Shown: one piece after another, positions 36,863-45,479 of the stretch | How positions within the stretch are numbered: the stretch's first letter is position 1 | How the letters are laid out: every line of letters begins with the position of its first letter | Source: CAMLOF01 sp041913045 | GTDB taxonomy: Bacteria; Pseudomonadota; Gammaproteobacteria; Burkholderiales; Burkholderiaceae_C | Direction: 5' to 3' | DNA: 64,000 nucleotides | Assembly: GCA_041913045.1 (NCBI GenBank) | Contig: JAYSGB010000008.1 | Coordinates: 1 to 64,000 of the forward strand | Made by a program: the position numbers and the translations under genes | The notes under the pieces: model-generated | What the model was told of the DNA's origin: nothing | Databases searched by the model: none | Seen by the model: the letters and a program-made list of their open reading frames with translations, nothing else

Positions 36863-37792
36863 ATGACCGCACTCGTCATTGCCGAACACGACAACGCCAG
36901 CTTGAAGGGCGCCACGCTCAACACCGTCACCGCCGCCGCCCAGCTCGGTGGTGAAGTGCACGTGCTGGTGGCCGGGCACAACGCCGCCGCTGCCGCCCAA
37001 GCCGCCGCCCAGGTCCAGGGCGTGGCCAAAGTCATCCACGCCGACGGCGACAGCCTGGCCCACGGCCTGGCCGAGAACGTCGCGGCCCAGGTGCTGGCCA
37101 TCGCCAGCAACTACAGCCACATCCTCTTCCCCGCCACCGCAGGCGGCAAGAACGTGGCACCGCGCGTCGCCGCCAAGCTCGACGTCGCCCAGATCAGCGA
37201 CATCACCAAAGTCGTCAGCCCCGACACCTTCGAGCGCCCCATCTACGCGGGCAACGCCATTGCCACCGTGCAAAGCGCCGACAAGGTCAAAGTCATCACC
37301 GTGCGCACCACCGGCTTCGACGCCGCGGGCCAAGGCGGCAGCGCTGCCGTGGAAACCCAGGCCGCAGCGGCTGACAGCGGCAAGAGCCGCTTCGTGGGCA
37401 GCGAGATCGCCAAGAGCGAGCGCCCCGAGCTGACGGCAGCCAAGATCATCGTCTCCGGTGGCCGCGCACTGGGCAGCAGCGAGAAGTTCAACGAAGTCAT
37501 CACCCCGCTGGCCGACAAGCTGGGGGCGGCCATCGGTGCCAGCCGCGCGGCGGTGGACGCGGGCTACGCTCCGAACGACCTGCAAGTGGGCCAGACCGGC
37601 AAGATCGTGGCGCCGCAGCTGTACATCGCCTGCGGCATCAGCGGGGCGATCCAGCACCTGGCGGGCATGAAGGACTCCAAGGTGATCGTGGCGATCAACA
37701 AGGACCCGGAGGCGCCGATCTTCTCGGTGGCCGACTACGGGCTGGAGGCCGACCTGTTCACCGCTGTGCCTGAGCTGGTGAAGGCGCTCTGA
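36863..37792 (+). CDS. etfA: Electron transfer flavoprotein alpha subunit
   Basis: 309 aa. N-terminal domain from MTALVIAEHDNASL; the C-terminal FAD domain has the diagnostic VSGGRALGSSEKF, the GQTGKIVAPQLYIACGIS motif and the ending VAINKDPEAPIFSVADYGL. Partner of etfB with a 18-bp gap. The composition is strongly G+C-rich with Ala runs but codon use is normal. A strong terminator follows at 37807, so expression of the dehydrogenase further on may need read-through or its own promoter. Confidence 0.95.
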   Translation: MTALVIAEHDNASLKGATLNTVTAAAQLGGEVHVLVAGHNAAAAAQAAAQVQGVAKVIHADGDSLAHGLAENVAAQVLAIASNYSHILFPATAGGKNVAPRVAAKLDVAQISDITKVVSPDTFERPIYAGNAIATVQSADKVKVITVRTTGFDAAGQGGSAAVETQAAAADSGKSRFVGSEIAKSERPELTAAKIIVSGGRALGSSEKFNEVITPLADKLGAAIGASRAAVDAGYAPNDLQVGQTGKIVAPQLYIACGISGAIQHLAGMKDSKVIVAINKDPEAPIFSVADYGLEADLFTAVPELVKAL

Positions 37793-37806
37793 GCACCTCG
37801 TACCTC

Positions 37807-37837
37807 AAAGGGCATCCTCGGTGATGCCCTTTTTTTT
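37807..37837 (+). terminator. Intrinsic terminator after etfA
   Basis: A 10-bp perfect stem (AAAGGGCATC at 37807-37816 with GATGCCCTTT at 37823-37832, loop of 6) followed by a continuous T run to 37837. It lies 19 bp before the next start codon, so it may act as an attenuator between etfA and the dehydrogenase. Confidence 0.92.
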
Positions 37838-37855
37838 GACATTGGAGACAAGAAC

Positions 37856-39649
37856 ATGAGTTATACGGCCCCCCTCAAGGACATGCTGTTCAACCTGCAG
37901 CACTTGGTTGACCTCGACCGGCTCGCTGCACAGATCCCCGCTTTTGCCGACGCCGGTCTGGACACCGCGCAGGCCGTGCTGGAAGAGTGCGCCAAGCTCA
38001 ACCAGGACGTGGTTGCGCCGCTGAACTGGGAGGGTGACAAGTACCCGTCGTCTTTCCACGATGGCAAGGTCACCACCACGCCCGGCTTCAAGCAGGCGTT
38101 CCAGCAGTTTGCCGAGGGCGGCTGGCAGGGCCTGCAGCACCCGGCCGATTTCGGCGGGCAGGGCTTGCCCAAGGCCATTGGCGCTGGCGCCATCGAGATG
38201 GTGAACTCCGCCAACCTGAGCTTCGCGCTGTGCCCGTTGCTGACGGACGGCGCCATCGAAGCGCTGCTGACGGCAGGCACGCCCGAGCAGCAGGGCGCCT
38301 ACATCCCCAAGATGATCTCGGGCGAGTGGACCGGCACCATGAACCTGACCGAGCCGCAGGCGGGCTCCGACCTGGCCCTGGTGCGCACCCGCGCCGAACC
38401 CCAGCCCGACGGGAGCTACAAGATCTTCGGCACCAAGATCTTCATCACCTACGGTGAGCACGACATGGCCGACAACATCGTGCACCTGGTGCTGGCGCGC
38501 GTGCAAGGCGCACCCGAAGGCGTCAAGGGCATCAGCCTGTTCATCGTGCCCAAGTTCATGGTCAACGCCGACGGCAGCCTGGGCGCACGTAACGACGTGC
38601 ACTGCGTCAGCATCGAACACAAGATGGGCATCAAGGCCAGCCCCACCGCCGTGCTGCAGTACGGCGACCACGGCGGCGCCATCGGCTACCTGGTCGGTGA
38701 AGAGAACCGTGGCCTCGAATACATGTTCATCATGATGAACGCCGCGCGCTACGCCGTGGGCGTGCAAGGCATCTCGGTGGCCGAACGCGCGTACCAGAAG
38801 GCCGTGCAGTACGCGCGCGACCGCGTGCAAAGCCGCCCGGTCGATGGCTCGCTCAACACCGCCGCGCCCATCATCCACCACCCGGATGTGAAGCGTATGC
38901 TCATGACCATGCGCGCCCTGACCGAAGGCTGCCGCGCCATGGCCAGCGTGGCCGCTGCCGCCTACGACGCCGCCCACCACCACCCCGACGCCGAGGCGCG
39001 CAAGCAGAACCAGGCCTTCTACGAATTCATGGTGCCGCTGGTCAAGGGCTACAGCACCGAGATGAGCCTGGAAGTCACCAGCCTGGGCGTGCAGGTGCAC
39101 GGCGGCATGGGCTTCATCGAAGAAACCGGCGCCGCCCAGTACTACCGCGACGCCAAGATCCTCACCATCTACGAAGGCACCACCGCCATCCAGGCCAACG
39201 ACCTGGTCGGGCGCAAGACCGCGCGCGACGGCGGCCAGATGGCCAAGGCGCTGGCCCAGCAGATTGCGGGCACCGAGGCCGAACTGCGTGCCAGCGGCAG
39301 CGCACACGCACAGGCCATGGCACAGCGTCTGCAGGCCGCGCGCGAAGCCTTCGTGGACGTGGTGGACTTCGTGGCGGGGCAGACCAAGGCTAGCCCGAAC
39401 GCGGTGTTCGCGGGTAGCGTGCCCTACCTGATGCTGGCGGGCAACCTGATGGCGGGCTGGCAGCTAGGCCGCGCACTGCTGGTGGCCGAGCGCGAGCTGG
39501 CCGCAGGCAACGACGCTGCCTTCATGCAGGCCAAGGTCACGACCGCGCGTTTCTACGCCGATCACATCCTGACACGCGTGCCGGGCTTGCGCGACAGCAT
39601 CGTCGCGGGCCACGCGGGCGTGACCGACATGGCGCTGGAAGCGTTCTGA
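37856..39649 (+). CDS. Acyl-CoA dehydrogenase, long (DmdC-like) type
   Basis: 597 aa, longer than usual (about 380) because of an N-terminal extension and a C-terminal helical domain, as in the FadE5/DmdC group. Catalytic core: GTMNLTEPQAGSDLA, EHKMGIKASPTAV, and the glutamate in TIYEGTTAIQANDLVGRK. The C-terminal domain covers about residues 465-590. Substrate unknown: medium/long acyl-CoA or 3-methylmercaptopropionyl-CoA are family possibilities. Electrons go to EtfBA just upstream. Followed 9 bp later by the nitronate monooxygenase-like gene. Confidence 0.9.
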   Translation: MSYTAPLKDMLFNLQHLVDLDRLAAQIPAFADAGLDTAQAVLEECAKLNQDVVAPLNWEGDKYPSSFHDGKVTTTPGFKQAFQQFAEGGWQGLQHPADFGGQGLPKAIGAGAIEMVNSANLSFALCPLLTDGAIEALLTAGTPEQQGAYIPKMISGEWTGTMNLTEPQAGSDLALVRTRAEPQPDGSYKIFGTKIFITYGEHDMADNIVHLVLARVQGAPEGVKGISLFIVPKFMVNADGSLGARNDVHCVSIEHKMGIKASPTAVLQYGDHGGAIGYLVGEENRGLEYMFIMMNAARYAVGVQGISVAERAYQKAVQYARDRVQSRPVDGSLNTAAPIIHHPDVKRMLMTMRALTEGCRAMASVAAAAYDAAHHHPDAEARKQNQAFYEFMVPLVKGYSTEMSLEVTSLGVQVHGGMGFIEETGAAQYYRDAKILTIYEGTTAIQANDLVGRKTARDGGQMAKALAQQIAGTEAELRASGSAHAQAMAQRLQAAREAFVDVVDFVAGQTKASPNAVFAGSVPYLMLAGNLMAGWQLGRALLVAERELAAGNDAAFMQAKVTTARFYADHILTRVPGLRDSIVAGHAGVTDMALEAF

Positions 39650-39658
39650 GGAGACGCC

Positions 39659-40612
39659 ATGTCGAAACTGCCGCCCGTTCTGCAGCGCGTGCCTTTCCCT
39701 GTGATCGGCTCGCCGCTGTTCATCATCAGCAACCCCAAACTCGTCATCGCCCAGTGCAAGGCGGGCATCGTGGGCTCCATGCCCGCGCTCAATGCCCGCC
39801 CCGCCGAGCAGCTCGACGAGTGGCTGGCCGAGATCACCGAAGCGCTGGATGCCCACAACCGCGCACACCCCGACCAGCCCGCCGCACCCTTTGCCATCAA
39901 CCAGATCGTGCACAAGAGCAACGACCGGCTGGAGCACGACATGGCTTTGTGCGCCAAGTACAAGGTGCCCATCGTGATTACCAGCCTGGGCGCGCGTGAG
40001 GACGTGAATCAGGCCGTGCACAGCTGGGGCGGCGTGGTGCTGCACGACATCATCAACAACTTCTTTGCCCGCAAGGCCATTGAGAAGGGCGCCGATGGCC
40101 TGATCGCCGTGGCGGCTGGAGCTGGTGGCCATGCAGGCACCAAGAGCCCGTTCGCACTCATCCAGGAGATTCGCCAGTGGTTCGACGGGCCGGTGGCCTT
40201 GTCTGGGTCGATTGCCACGGGCGGAGCGGTGCTGGCTGCTCAGGCCATGGGGGCAGACTTTGCCTACATTGGCTCGGCCTTCATTGCGACCGATGAGGCG
40301 CGCGCCGTGGATGCCTACAAGCAGGCGATCGTGGAAGGCAACTCCGACGAGATCGTCTACAGCAACCTGTTCACGGGCGTGCACGGCAACTATTTGAAGG
40401 CGTCGATCCGTGCATCCGGGTTGGACCCGGACAACCTGCCCGAAAGCGACCCGAGCAAGATGAACTTTGGCAGCGGCACCTCCAAGGCGTGGAAAGACAT
40501 CTGGGGTTGCGGCCAAGGCATAGGCGCTGTGAATGCCGTGGTACCTGCTGCTGAACTGGTGGCACGCCTCAAGCGCGAATACGCCGAGGCCAGGGCACGT
40601 TTGTTGGGGTGA
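39659..40612 (+). CDS. Nitronate monooxygenase-family FMN protein
   Basis: 317 aa TIM-barrel flavoprotein. FMN/phosphate motifs: AGAGGHAGTKSPFALI, ALSGSIATGGAVLAAQAMGADFAYIGSAF (glycine-rich phosphate loop) and a final GQGIGAVN motif. The family covers nitronate monooxygenase, enoyl reductases and 2-nitropropane dioxygenases. Members of this kind often lie next to acyl-CoA dehydrogenases, as here (9-bp gap), and may serve acyl-CoA chemistry rather than detoxifying nitronates. Convergent with the diguanylate cyclase gene, 37 bp away. Confidence 0.82.
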   Translation: MSKLPPVLQRVPFPVIGSPLFIISNPKLVIAQCKAGIVGSMPALNARPAEQLDEWLAEITEALDAHNRAHPDQPAAPFAINQIVHKSNDRLEHDMALCAKYKVPIVITSLGAREDVNQAVHSWGGVVLHDIINNFFARKAIEKGADGLIAVAAGAGGHAGTKSPFALIQEIRQWFDGPVALSGSIATGGAVLAAQAMGADFAYIGSAFIATDEARAVDAYKQAIVEGNSDEIVYSNLFTGVHGNYLKASIRASGLDPDNLPESDPSKMNFGSGTSKAWKDIWGCGQGIGAVNAVVPAAELVARLKREYAEARARLLG

Positions 40613-40649
40613 GCCGTTGGCGTTGGTCTGGCGTGCCTGGGTGCTGAGC

Positions 40650-42686
40650 TCAGGCTGCCAGATTCTCGGTTTCGGGCGTCGCACCCGCCAGCCAGATCTT
40701 CTGCCCAGGTTGCGCCTTGGCCTGGTACATTGCGGCATCCGCGTTCTGTATGAGTTTGTCCACGGTGTCGCCATGTTCCGGGAAGATGGCGATGCCGATG
40801 CTTGCGCTCAACTCCAGCGAGCGGCCCTTCACGGTGTAAGGCGTCTCTATGGCATCGAGCAGCTTTTGAGCCAGGCTTATCAGGCCTTGTTCGGTGTGGT
40901 GGTCGGGCAGCAACACCACGAACTCATCACCGCCTTGGCGGCAGACCAAATCGGTCTCGCGCAACAGGTTACTGAGCCTGCGCGCAACTTCAACCAGAAC
41001 CTCGTCTCCGGTTTCGTGACCATGTGCGTCGTTGATGGGTTTGAAGCGGTCAAGGTCGATGAACAGGATCACCGGTTTGTGCCCGTAACGGCTGGCGGCC
41101 AGCAACTCCTGCGTGGCCCGTTCTACGAGCAGTGCACGGTTAGGCAGTCCGGTCAGGTAGTCGTGATGAGCCAGGCGGCGGATATTGGCTTCGGCCTTGC
41201 GCTGCTCCGTGATGTCCTGGAACAGGCCGACGCAGTTCTCTGTCTGCCCGTTCTCGCCCGTTACCCGGGTCATGGCCAGGCGCTGTGGGTACACGGAGCC
41301 GTCCTTGCGGCGGCAGTCTAGTTCACCGGCCCAGTTGCCTTGGTGTTCAACGTCATCCCACATGCGGGGCAGGTCGATCGCGTGTTGTGTTTGCAGGAAC
41401 CACTCCGGCTGCTTGCCAATGACCTCGCCTGGCTGAAACCCGGTGATGCGGGTGAATGCCGGATTGACAGAAACAACCTGCCGCTGCGCGTCCGTCACAA
41501 ATATGCCCAGCGGACTGGCGTTCATGACCGTACCGGCCAGCCGCAATGCCGCCTGGCTGGAGGCAAGCCTGCGATTCGCATCCACGCTGCTGCGCAGTGC
41601 CTGGGCAATTTTTCTGTGGCTGCGCAAGATCACCTGGGCCAGCGCAGCAAGGGCCAGGGTGAGTGCCGCACCACCCCAAAGGACGCCACGGCTGCCCGCC
41701 GAGGAGTCAGCCAATGCCGAGCCGTCGAGCTGCTCCACTTCCAGCAACCACTGTGAGCCGTGCAAGGAGAGCTTGCGCGTGATGCGCAGAGCCGACGGTC
41801 CACTCAAGCTGGAGTGCCGTGGATCGTCATAGAGAAGAGCGCCTTCGCTGGGTTCGTCTGATGCATACAGCCGCAGCGCGACGTGCTCGCTCAAGGCCGG
41901 AAACTCCTGTCGCAGAAAGGCCTGTACCAGATCGCGTGCGCGAACAGGGGAGTAGGCCCAGCCCATGAGCTTGCTCCATCGGTCTTGGGTGGAATCTGGC
42001 CGGATGTGCTTGGTGTAGACGGGCAAGTAGATGAGAAAGCCGGCCTGGGTGTCCTCGTCTGTCTCTTGCACCAGCGTGACTTTTCCGCTCAGGATGGCTT
42101 CACCGGTCTCGACGGAGCGCCGCATGGCCTCTTGTCGGATGCCCTCGGTGAACATGTCGAAGCCGAAGGCGCGTTGGTTGCGCCAGTCGAACGGCTCCAG
42201 GTACACGATGGCGCTGTAATGGTCGCGTTTGCCAGGGGGGTGTACCGCGTACCCGCTAAATCCCTGGCCACGGATTTCGGCTTCATGTGCTGGCAACTGG
42301 TCGGCGCTCAGCCATTGGCTGAACCCTATGCCCTGGATGCCTGGGTAGTGGCGTTCAAGCTGCAAGCCCTCGACGTATTGCTTGAATTCGTCTCGGTCTA
42401 CCTGGTCGCTGGCTGCAAACAGGCCCGCAACACCGCGCAGCAGGTCGGCATTGCTTTGCAGCCGACGTTCCAGCCCCAGGGCAACTTCGTTGGCACGGAT
42501 GTCGAAACGTGTGCGCTCAATGAGCGCTACACGCTCCTTGAGGGCAAGGTGCTGCTGCCAGGTGATGGCGGCACCCGCCAGCAATATGGCCCACGGCAGC
42601 CAGCGAAGCCAGCCAAACGCAGTTACCGCAGGGTCGCGTGGCTGTTGTGGAGATACTGCCTCGTTGGTTGGGCCAGGGGCGTTCAT
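40650..42686 (-). CDS. Membrane diguanylate cyclase: CHASE-PAS-GGDEF
   Basis: 678 aa. Membrane helix 1 at about residues 28-45, a periplasmic CHASE sensory domain (about 75-300; HYPGIQGIGFSQWLS), membrane helix 2 at about 335-358, a PAS domain (about 385-500; NPAFTRITGFQPGEVIGK) and a GGDEF domain (about 510-660). The catalytic loop is a canonical RQGGDEFVVLL, with LFIDLDRFKPIND before it, so it should make cyclic di-GMP. No RxxD inhibitory site is evident at the usual spot upstream of GGDEF. No EAL domain. Stands alone; miaA lies 52 bp upstream on the same strand. Confidence 0.92.
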   Translation of the reverse strand: MNAPGPTNEAVSPQQPRDPAVTAFGWLRWLPWAILLAGAAITWQQHLALKERVALIERTRFDIRANEVALGLERRLQSNADLLRGVAGLFAASDQVDRDEFKQYVEGLQLERHYPGIQGIGFSQWLSADQLPAHEAEIRGQGFSGYAVHPPGKRDHYSAIVYLEPFDWRNQRAFGFDMFTEGIRQEAMRRSVETGEAILSGKVTLVQETDEDTQAGFLIYLPVYTKHIRPDSTQDRWSKLMGWAYSPVRARDLVQAFLRQEFPALSEHVALRLYASDEPSEGALLYDDPRHSSLSGPSALRITRKLSLHGSQWLLEVEQLDGSALADSSAGSRGVLWGGAALTLALAALAQVILRSHRKIAQALRSSVDANRRLASSQAALRLAGTVMNASPLGIFVTDAQRQVVSVNPAFTRITGFQPGEVIGKQPEWFLQTQHAIDLPRMWDDVEHQGNWAGELDCRRKDGSVYPQRLAMTRVTGENGQTENCVGLFQDITEQRKAEANIRRLAHHDYLTGLPNRALLVERATQELLAASRYGHKPVILFIDLDRFKPINDAHGHETGDEVLVEVARRLSNLLRETDLVCRQGGDEFVVLLPDHHTEQGLISLAQKLLDAIETPYTVKGRSLELSASIGIAIFPEHGDTVDKLIQNADAAMYQAKAQPGQKIWLAGATPETENLAA

Positions 42687-42738
42687 GTTGGCATGGTACG
42701 GGCAAATGACGTTTCTGGCATATTCAGGGTTTACCTGC

Positions 42739-43734
42739 TCAAGGCTGGCCAGTCAGGCGTTTTTCCAGCAAGCCCAGGGCCTGGGTGAATACAGCGGGGT
42801 CATCACAGGCAAGGACTTGCCGGGCAGGCATGCTGCGTAGCCAGGTGAGCTGCCGTTTGGCCAGTTGCCGGGTGGCAAAAATGCCTCTGTCACGGCACTC
42901 AGCCCACTCCGCCTGGGCGAGGTTGTCACGCCCTTGGCGTTCGGCTTCGTCCAAGGCCTCCCAGGCCTGGCGATAGCCCACGCACCGCATGGACGGGAGG
43001 TCGGCATTCAGGTCCGGCCGCTTTCGCAAGGCCTGCATTTCATCCAGAAAGCCGTCGGCCAACATGGCGTCGAAGCGCTGCTCTATGCGGCGGTGCAGCC
43101 AGGCACGGTCCTGTGGCTCCAAAGACCACAATTCACCCGTCAAGCCGTCGATCTGCAGGGCGGCGCCCTGCTTGTCTGCAGCCTTTGCGCGATGGAAGGT
43201 GGAAATGCCACGGCCCGTGGCGCGGAACACTTCGAGCGCGCGGCCAATGCGCTGCGAGTCGTTGGGTGCGAGCCGCGCAGCCGTGGTCGGGTCCACCTGA
43301 CCGAGTTCGGCGTGCATGGCGGGCCAGCCGCGCTCGCAGGCCTCGGCTTCGATCTGGACCCGCAACTCGGGCTGGGCCGCGGGCATGTCGTCCAGGCCGT
43401 CGAACAGCGCCTTGAAGTACAGCATGGTGCCACCCACCAGCAAAGGCAGCCGGCCCCTGCCGCGAATTTCGTGCACCAGCCGCTTGGCGTCGCGCACGAA
43501 CTCCGCCGCGCTGTAGGCTTGCGCCGGGTCGCGGATGTCGATCAGGTGGTGCGGCACCAGGGCCAGTTCTGCGCGGCTGGGCTTGGCGGTGCCGATGTCC
43601 ATGCCCCGGTAGACCAGGGCCGAATCCACACTGATGATCTCGCAAGGCCAGCGCTGGGCAATGGCCAACGCGAGGGCGGTTTTGCCTGAGGCGGTGGGGC
43701 CCGCCAGGGCCAGCCAGTTCAGTTGATTGCTCAT
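42739..43734 (-). CDS. miaA: tRNA dimethylallyltransferase
   Basis: 331 aa. Adds dimethylallyl to A37 of tRNAs reading UNN codons. P-loop GPTASGKTALALA, DSALVYRGMDIGTAKPS, the YFKALFDGLDDMPAA region and the substrate loop MRCVGYRQAWE are all present. Start at the ATG at 43734, which overlaps the TGA of the transporter gene by 4 bp, so the two are translationally coupled. The frame is open well upstream but that part overlaps the transporter. In many Burkholderiales miaA lies near mutL, as it does here (3.2 kb away). Confidence 0.95.
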   Translation of the reverse strand: MSNQLNWLALAGPTASGKTALALAIAQRWPCEIISVDSALVYRGMDIGTAKPSRAELALVPHHLIDIRDPAQAYSAAEFVRDAKRLVHEIRGRGRLPLLVGGTMLYFKALFDGLDDMPAAQPELRVQIEAEACERGWPAMHAELGQVDPTTAARLAPNDSQRIGRALEVFRATGRGISTFHRAKAADKQGAALQIDGLTGELWSLEPQDRAWLHRRIEQRFDAMLADGFLDEMQALRKRPDLNADLPSMRCVGYRQAWEALDEAERQGRDNLAQAEWAECRDRGIFATRQLAKRQLTWLRSMPARQVLACDDPAVFTQALGLLEKRLTGQP

Positions 43735-44981
43735 GCTGCTGCAGTTTTGCGCTGGGGCGGTTGGCGCACCTCGCCATAGCGTTGCACCAGCGTCCATGCC
43801 ACAAGGGCGATCAATACGCTCCAGAACCACATGCCATTGGTCATGGGCAGCACGGTGGCATCTGCGCTGGCAGACAGGTTGCCGCCGATCCAGCGGCCCA
43901 TCAGGAAGGCCGCCACCATCATGATGAAGCCACTCTGCGCAGAAGCTGCCCCCGCCGCCTGCGGGAAGGCCGCGACAGCACCACTCTGGCCGCAAGGCTG
44001 ATGCACACCGTGCGCCAGGATGAACAGGTAGTAGGGCAGCATGATGGCCCAGCTGTTGTGCAGGCCCGCCAACCCCAGTACGCCCATGATGGTACCGCCT
44101 GTGAGCGTGAATGCGCCCGCGATAGCAACCGTGCGCCTGATGCCCAGACGTGGCAGCAGACGTCGGCACAGCAGGGTGCCCAGGATGTAGACGCCGGACA
44201 TGGATGCCATGAGCAGGCCGTAGTGCGTCTTGCTCAGGCCCAGCACCTTGATGAACACGAACGACGAAGTGGCCAGGAAGGTGAACAGGCCTGCGTAGGA
44301 TGTGGTGGCCAGCAGGGTGAAGGTCCAGAACACCGGGTGGCGCAAGATCTGCGCCCAGATGCGCAGCATTTCACGCGGCTCCAGGGCGCGCGGGTTGGGG
44401 GTCTTGAGCGTTTCCTGAAAGCGCGAGGCCAGCAAGGCCAGCGTTACCGCTCCGAAGACGGCCAGCGCACCAAGCGTGGCGCGCCAGTTCACGAGGTCGG
44501 ACAGAAGCCCGCCCAGCGGAGCGCAGATGCAGGCAAAGACGCCAAGGCCAGTCAGCCCCTTGGACATGACGCGAGCGCCTTCGGCAGGCCCGTACAGGTC
44601 GCGCACGATGGCTCGCGCGCACATCACTGCCGAACCCATGGCGACGCCCTGCACCGTACGCCAGGCGATGAGTTGCTCCATGCTTGTGGCAAACAGGCTG
44701 CCCACCGAAGCGAGCACAAATGCCGCCATGCCCCAGAGCAGGATGGGGCGGCGGCCAAAGCGGTCGGACAGCGGCCCCCAGGCCAGCTGCGACAGGCCAA
44801 AAGCGAGCAACAGGGCCGTCAGCGTCAGCTGCGCCTGGTGCATGGAGGCACCGAAACCTTCAGTGAGGGCGGGCAGGGCAGGCAGGTACAGGTCTGTGGC
44901 TATGGGTTGAATACCCAGCAACAAGGAAAGCACCACCACGATGAGCCCTGCAGACATGGGGGGGCGAGGCGTATCGGTCAT
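43731..44981 (-). CDS. Bcr/CflA-family multidrug MFS transporter
   Basis: 416 aa, twelve membrane helices. The motif-A loop GPLSDRFGRRPILLWG lies between helices 2 and 3, and SVGSLFATSMEQLIAWRTVQG and the ATDLYLPALP start of helix 1 are typical of the Bcr/CflA proton-drug antiporters. Start at the ATG at 44981 (MTDTPRPPMSAG). Divergent from the HIT gene at 45061. Substrates unknown. Coupled by a 4-bp overlap to miaA, a combination I would not predict functionally. Confidence 0.9.
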   Translation of the reverse strand: MTDTPRPPMSAGLIVVVLSLLLGIQPIATDLYLPALPALTEGFGASMHQAQLTLTALLLAFGLSQLAWGPLSDRFGRRPILLWGMAAFVLASVGSLFATSMEQLIAWRTVQGVAMGSAVMCARAIVRDLYGPAEGARVMSKGLTGLGVFACICAPLGGLLSDLVNWRATLGALAVFGAVTLALLASRFQETLKTPNPRALEPREMLRIWAQILRHPVFWTFTLLATTSYAGLFTFLATSSFVFIKVLGLSKTHYGLLMASMSGVYILGTLLCRRLLPRLGIRRTVAIAGAFTLTGGTIMGVLGLAGLHNSWAIMLPYYLFILAHGVHQPCGQSGAVAAFPQAAGAASAQSGFIMMVAAFLMGRWIGGNLSASADATVLPMTNGMWFWSVLIALVAWTLVQRYGEVRQPPQRKTAAA

Positions 44982-45060
44982 TCGTTCGAGGGTAACAGAA
45001 GCAAGTGGGCGCAACTGTGCACAATCGGCGGGTTCAGATCACAAAACAGGAGACTTGCCG

Positions 45061-45465
45061 ATGAATTCCAGCGTGTTCACGCGCATTGCCCGCCGCGAGA
45101 TACCGGCCGCCATCGTTTACGAGGACGACCTGGTGCTGGCCTTCATGGACGCTGGACAGGTCAACCCGGGACACGTGCTGGTAGCCACCCGGCAGCAGGT
45201 GGAAACCTTGATGGAGCTGGACGAAGCGGTGGTGGCGCATCTGTTTACCGTGGCCAGCCGCGTGGCAAAGGCTGTGCAGCAAACGTTCAACCCCGAGGGC
45301 ATGACGCTGCTGCAAACCAATCGCCCGGCTGGATGGCAGACCGTGCCCCATGTGCACGTACACGTGCTGCCGCGTTACGAGGGGGATGGAGCCGATCTGG
45401 TCTGGCCGCGCAAGGACCCGCCGCTGGAGGTGCTGCAGGCTTACGCGGCCAGAATCAAGATCTGA
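45061..45465 (+). CDS. HIT-family nucleotide hydrolase
   Basis: 134 aa. The histidine triad reads HVHVHVLPR, with the canonical spacing for a nucleotidyl hydrolase/transferase, and the N-terminal region (SSVFTRIARREIPAAIVYED) matches the Hint group. Substrate would be an adenosine phosphoramidate, dinucleoside polyphosphate or similar. AGGAG ribosome-binding site 8 nt before the ATG at 45061. Convergent with gdhA, only 7 bp apart, with a hairpin overlapping both stop codons. Confidence 0.92.
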   Translation: MNSSVFTRIARREIPAAIVYEDDLVLAFMDAGQVNPGHVLVATRQQVETLMELDEAVVAHLFTVASRVAKAVQQTFNPEGMTLLQTNRPAGWQTVPHVHVHVLPRYEGDGADLVWPRKDPPLEVLQAYAARIKI

Positions 45466-45479
45466 CCAGCGGTCAGATC
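45459..45479. other. Perfect hairpin spanning two convergent stop codons
   Basis: Nine-bp arms GATCTGACC (45459-45467) and GGTCAGATC (45471-45479) around the loop AGC. The TGA codons of the HIT gene and gdhA lie one in each arm. No T run follows on either strand, so it is not a classical terminator; it may protect both mRNA ends. Confidence 0.6.
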
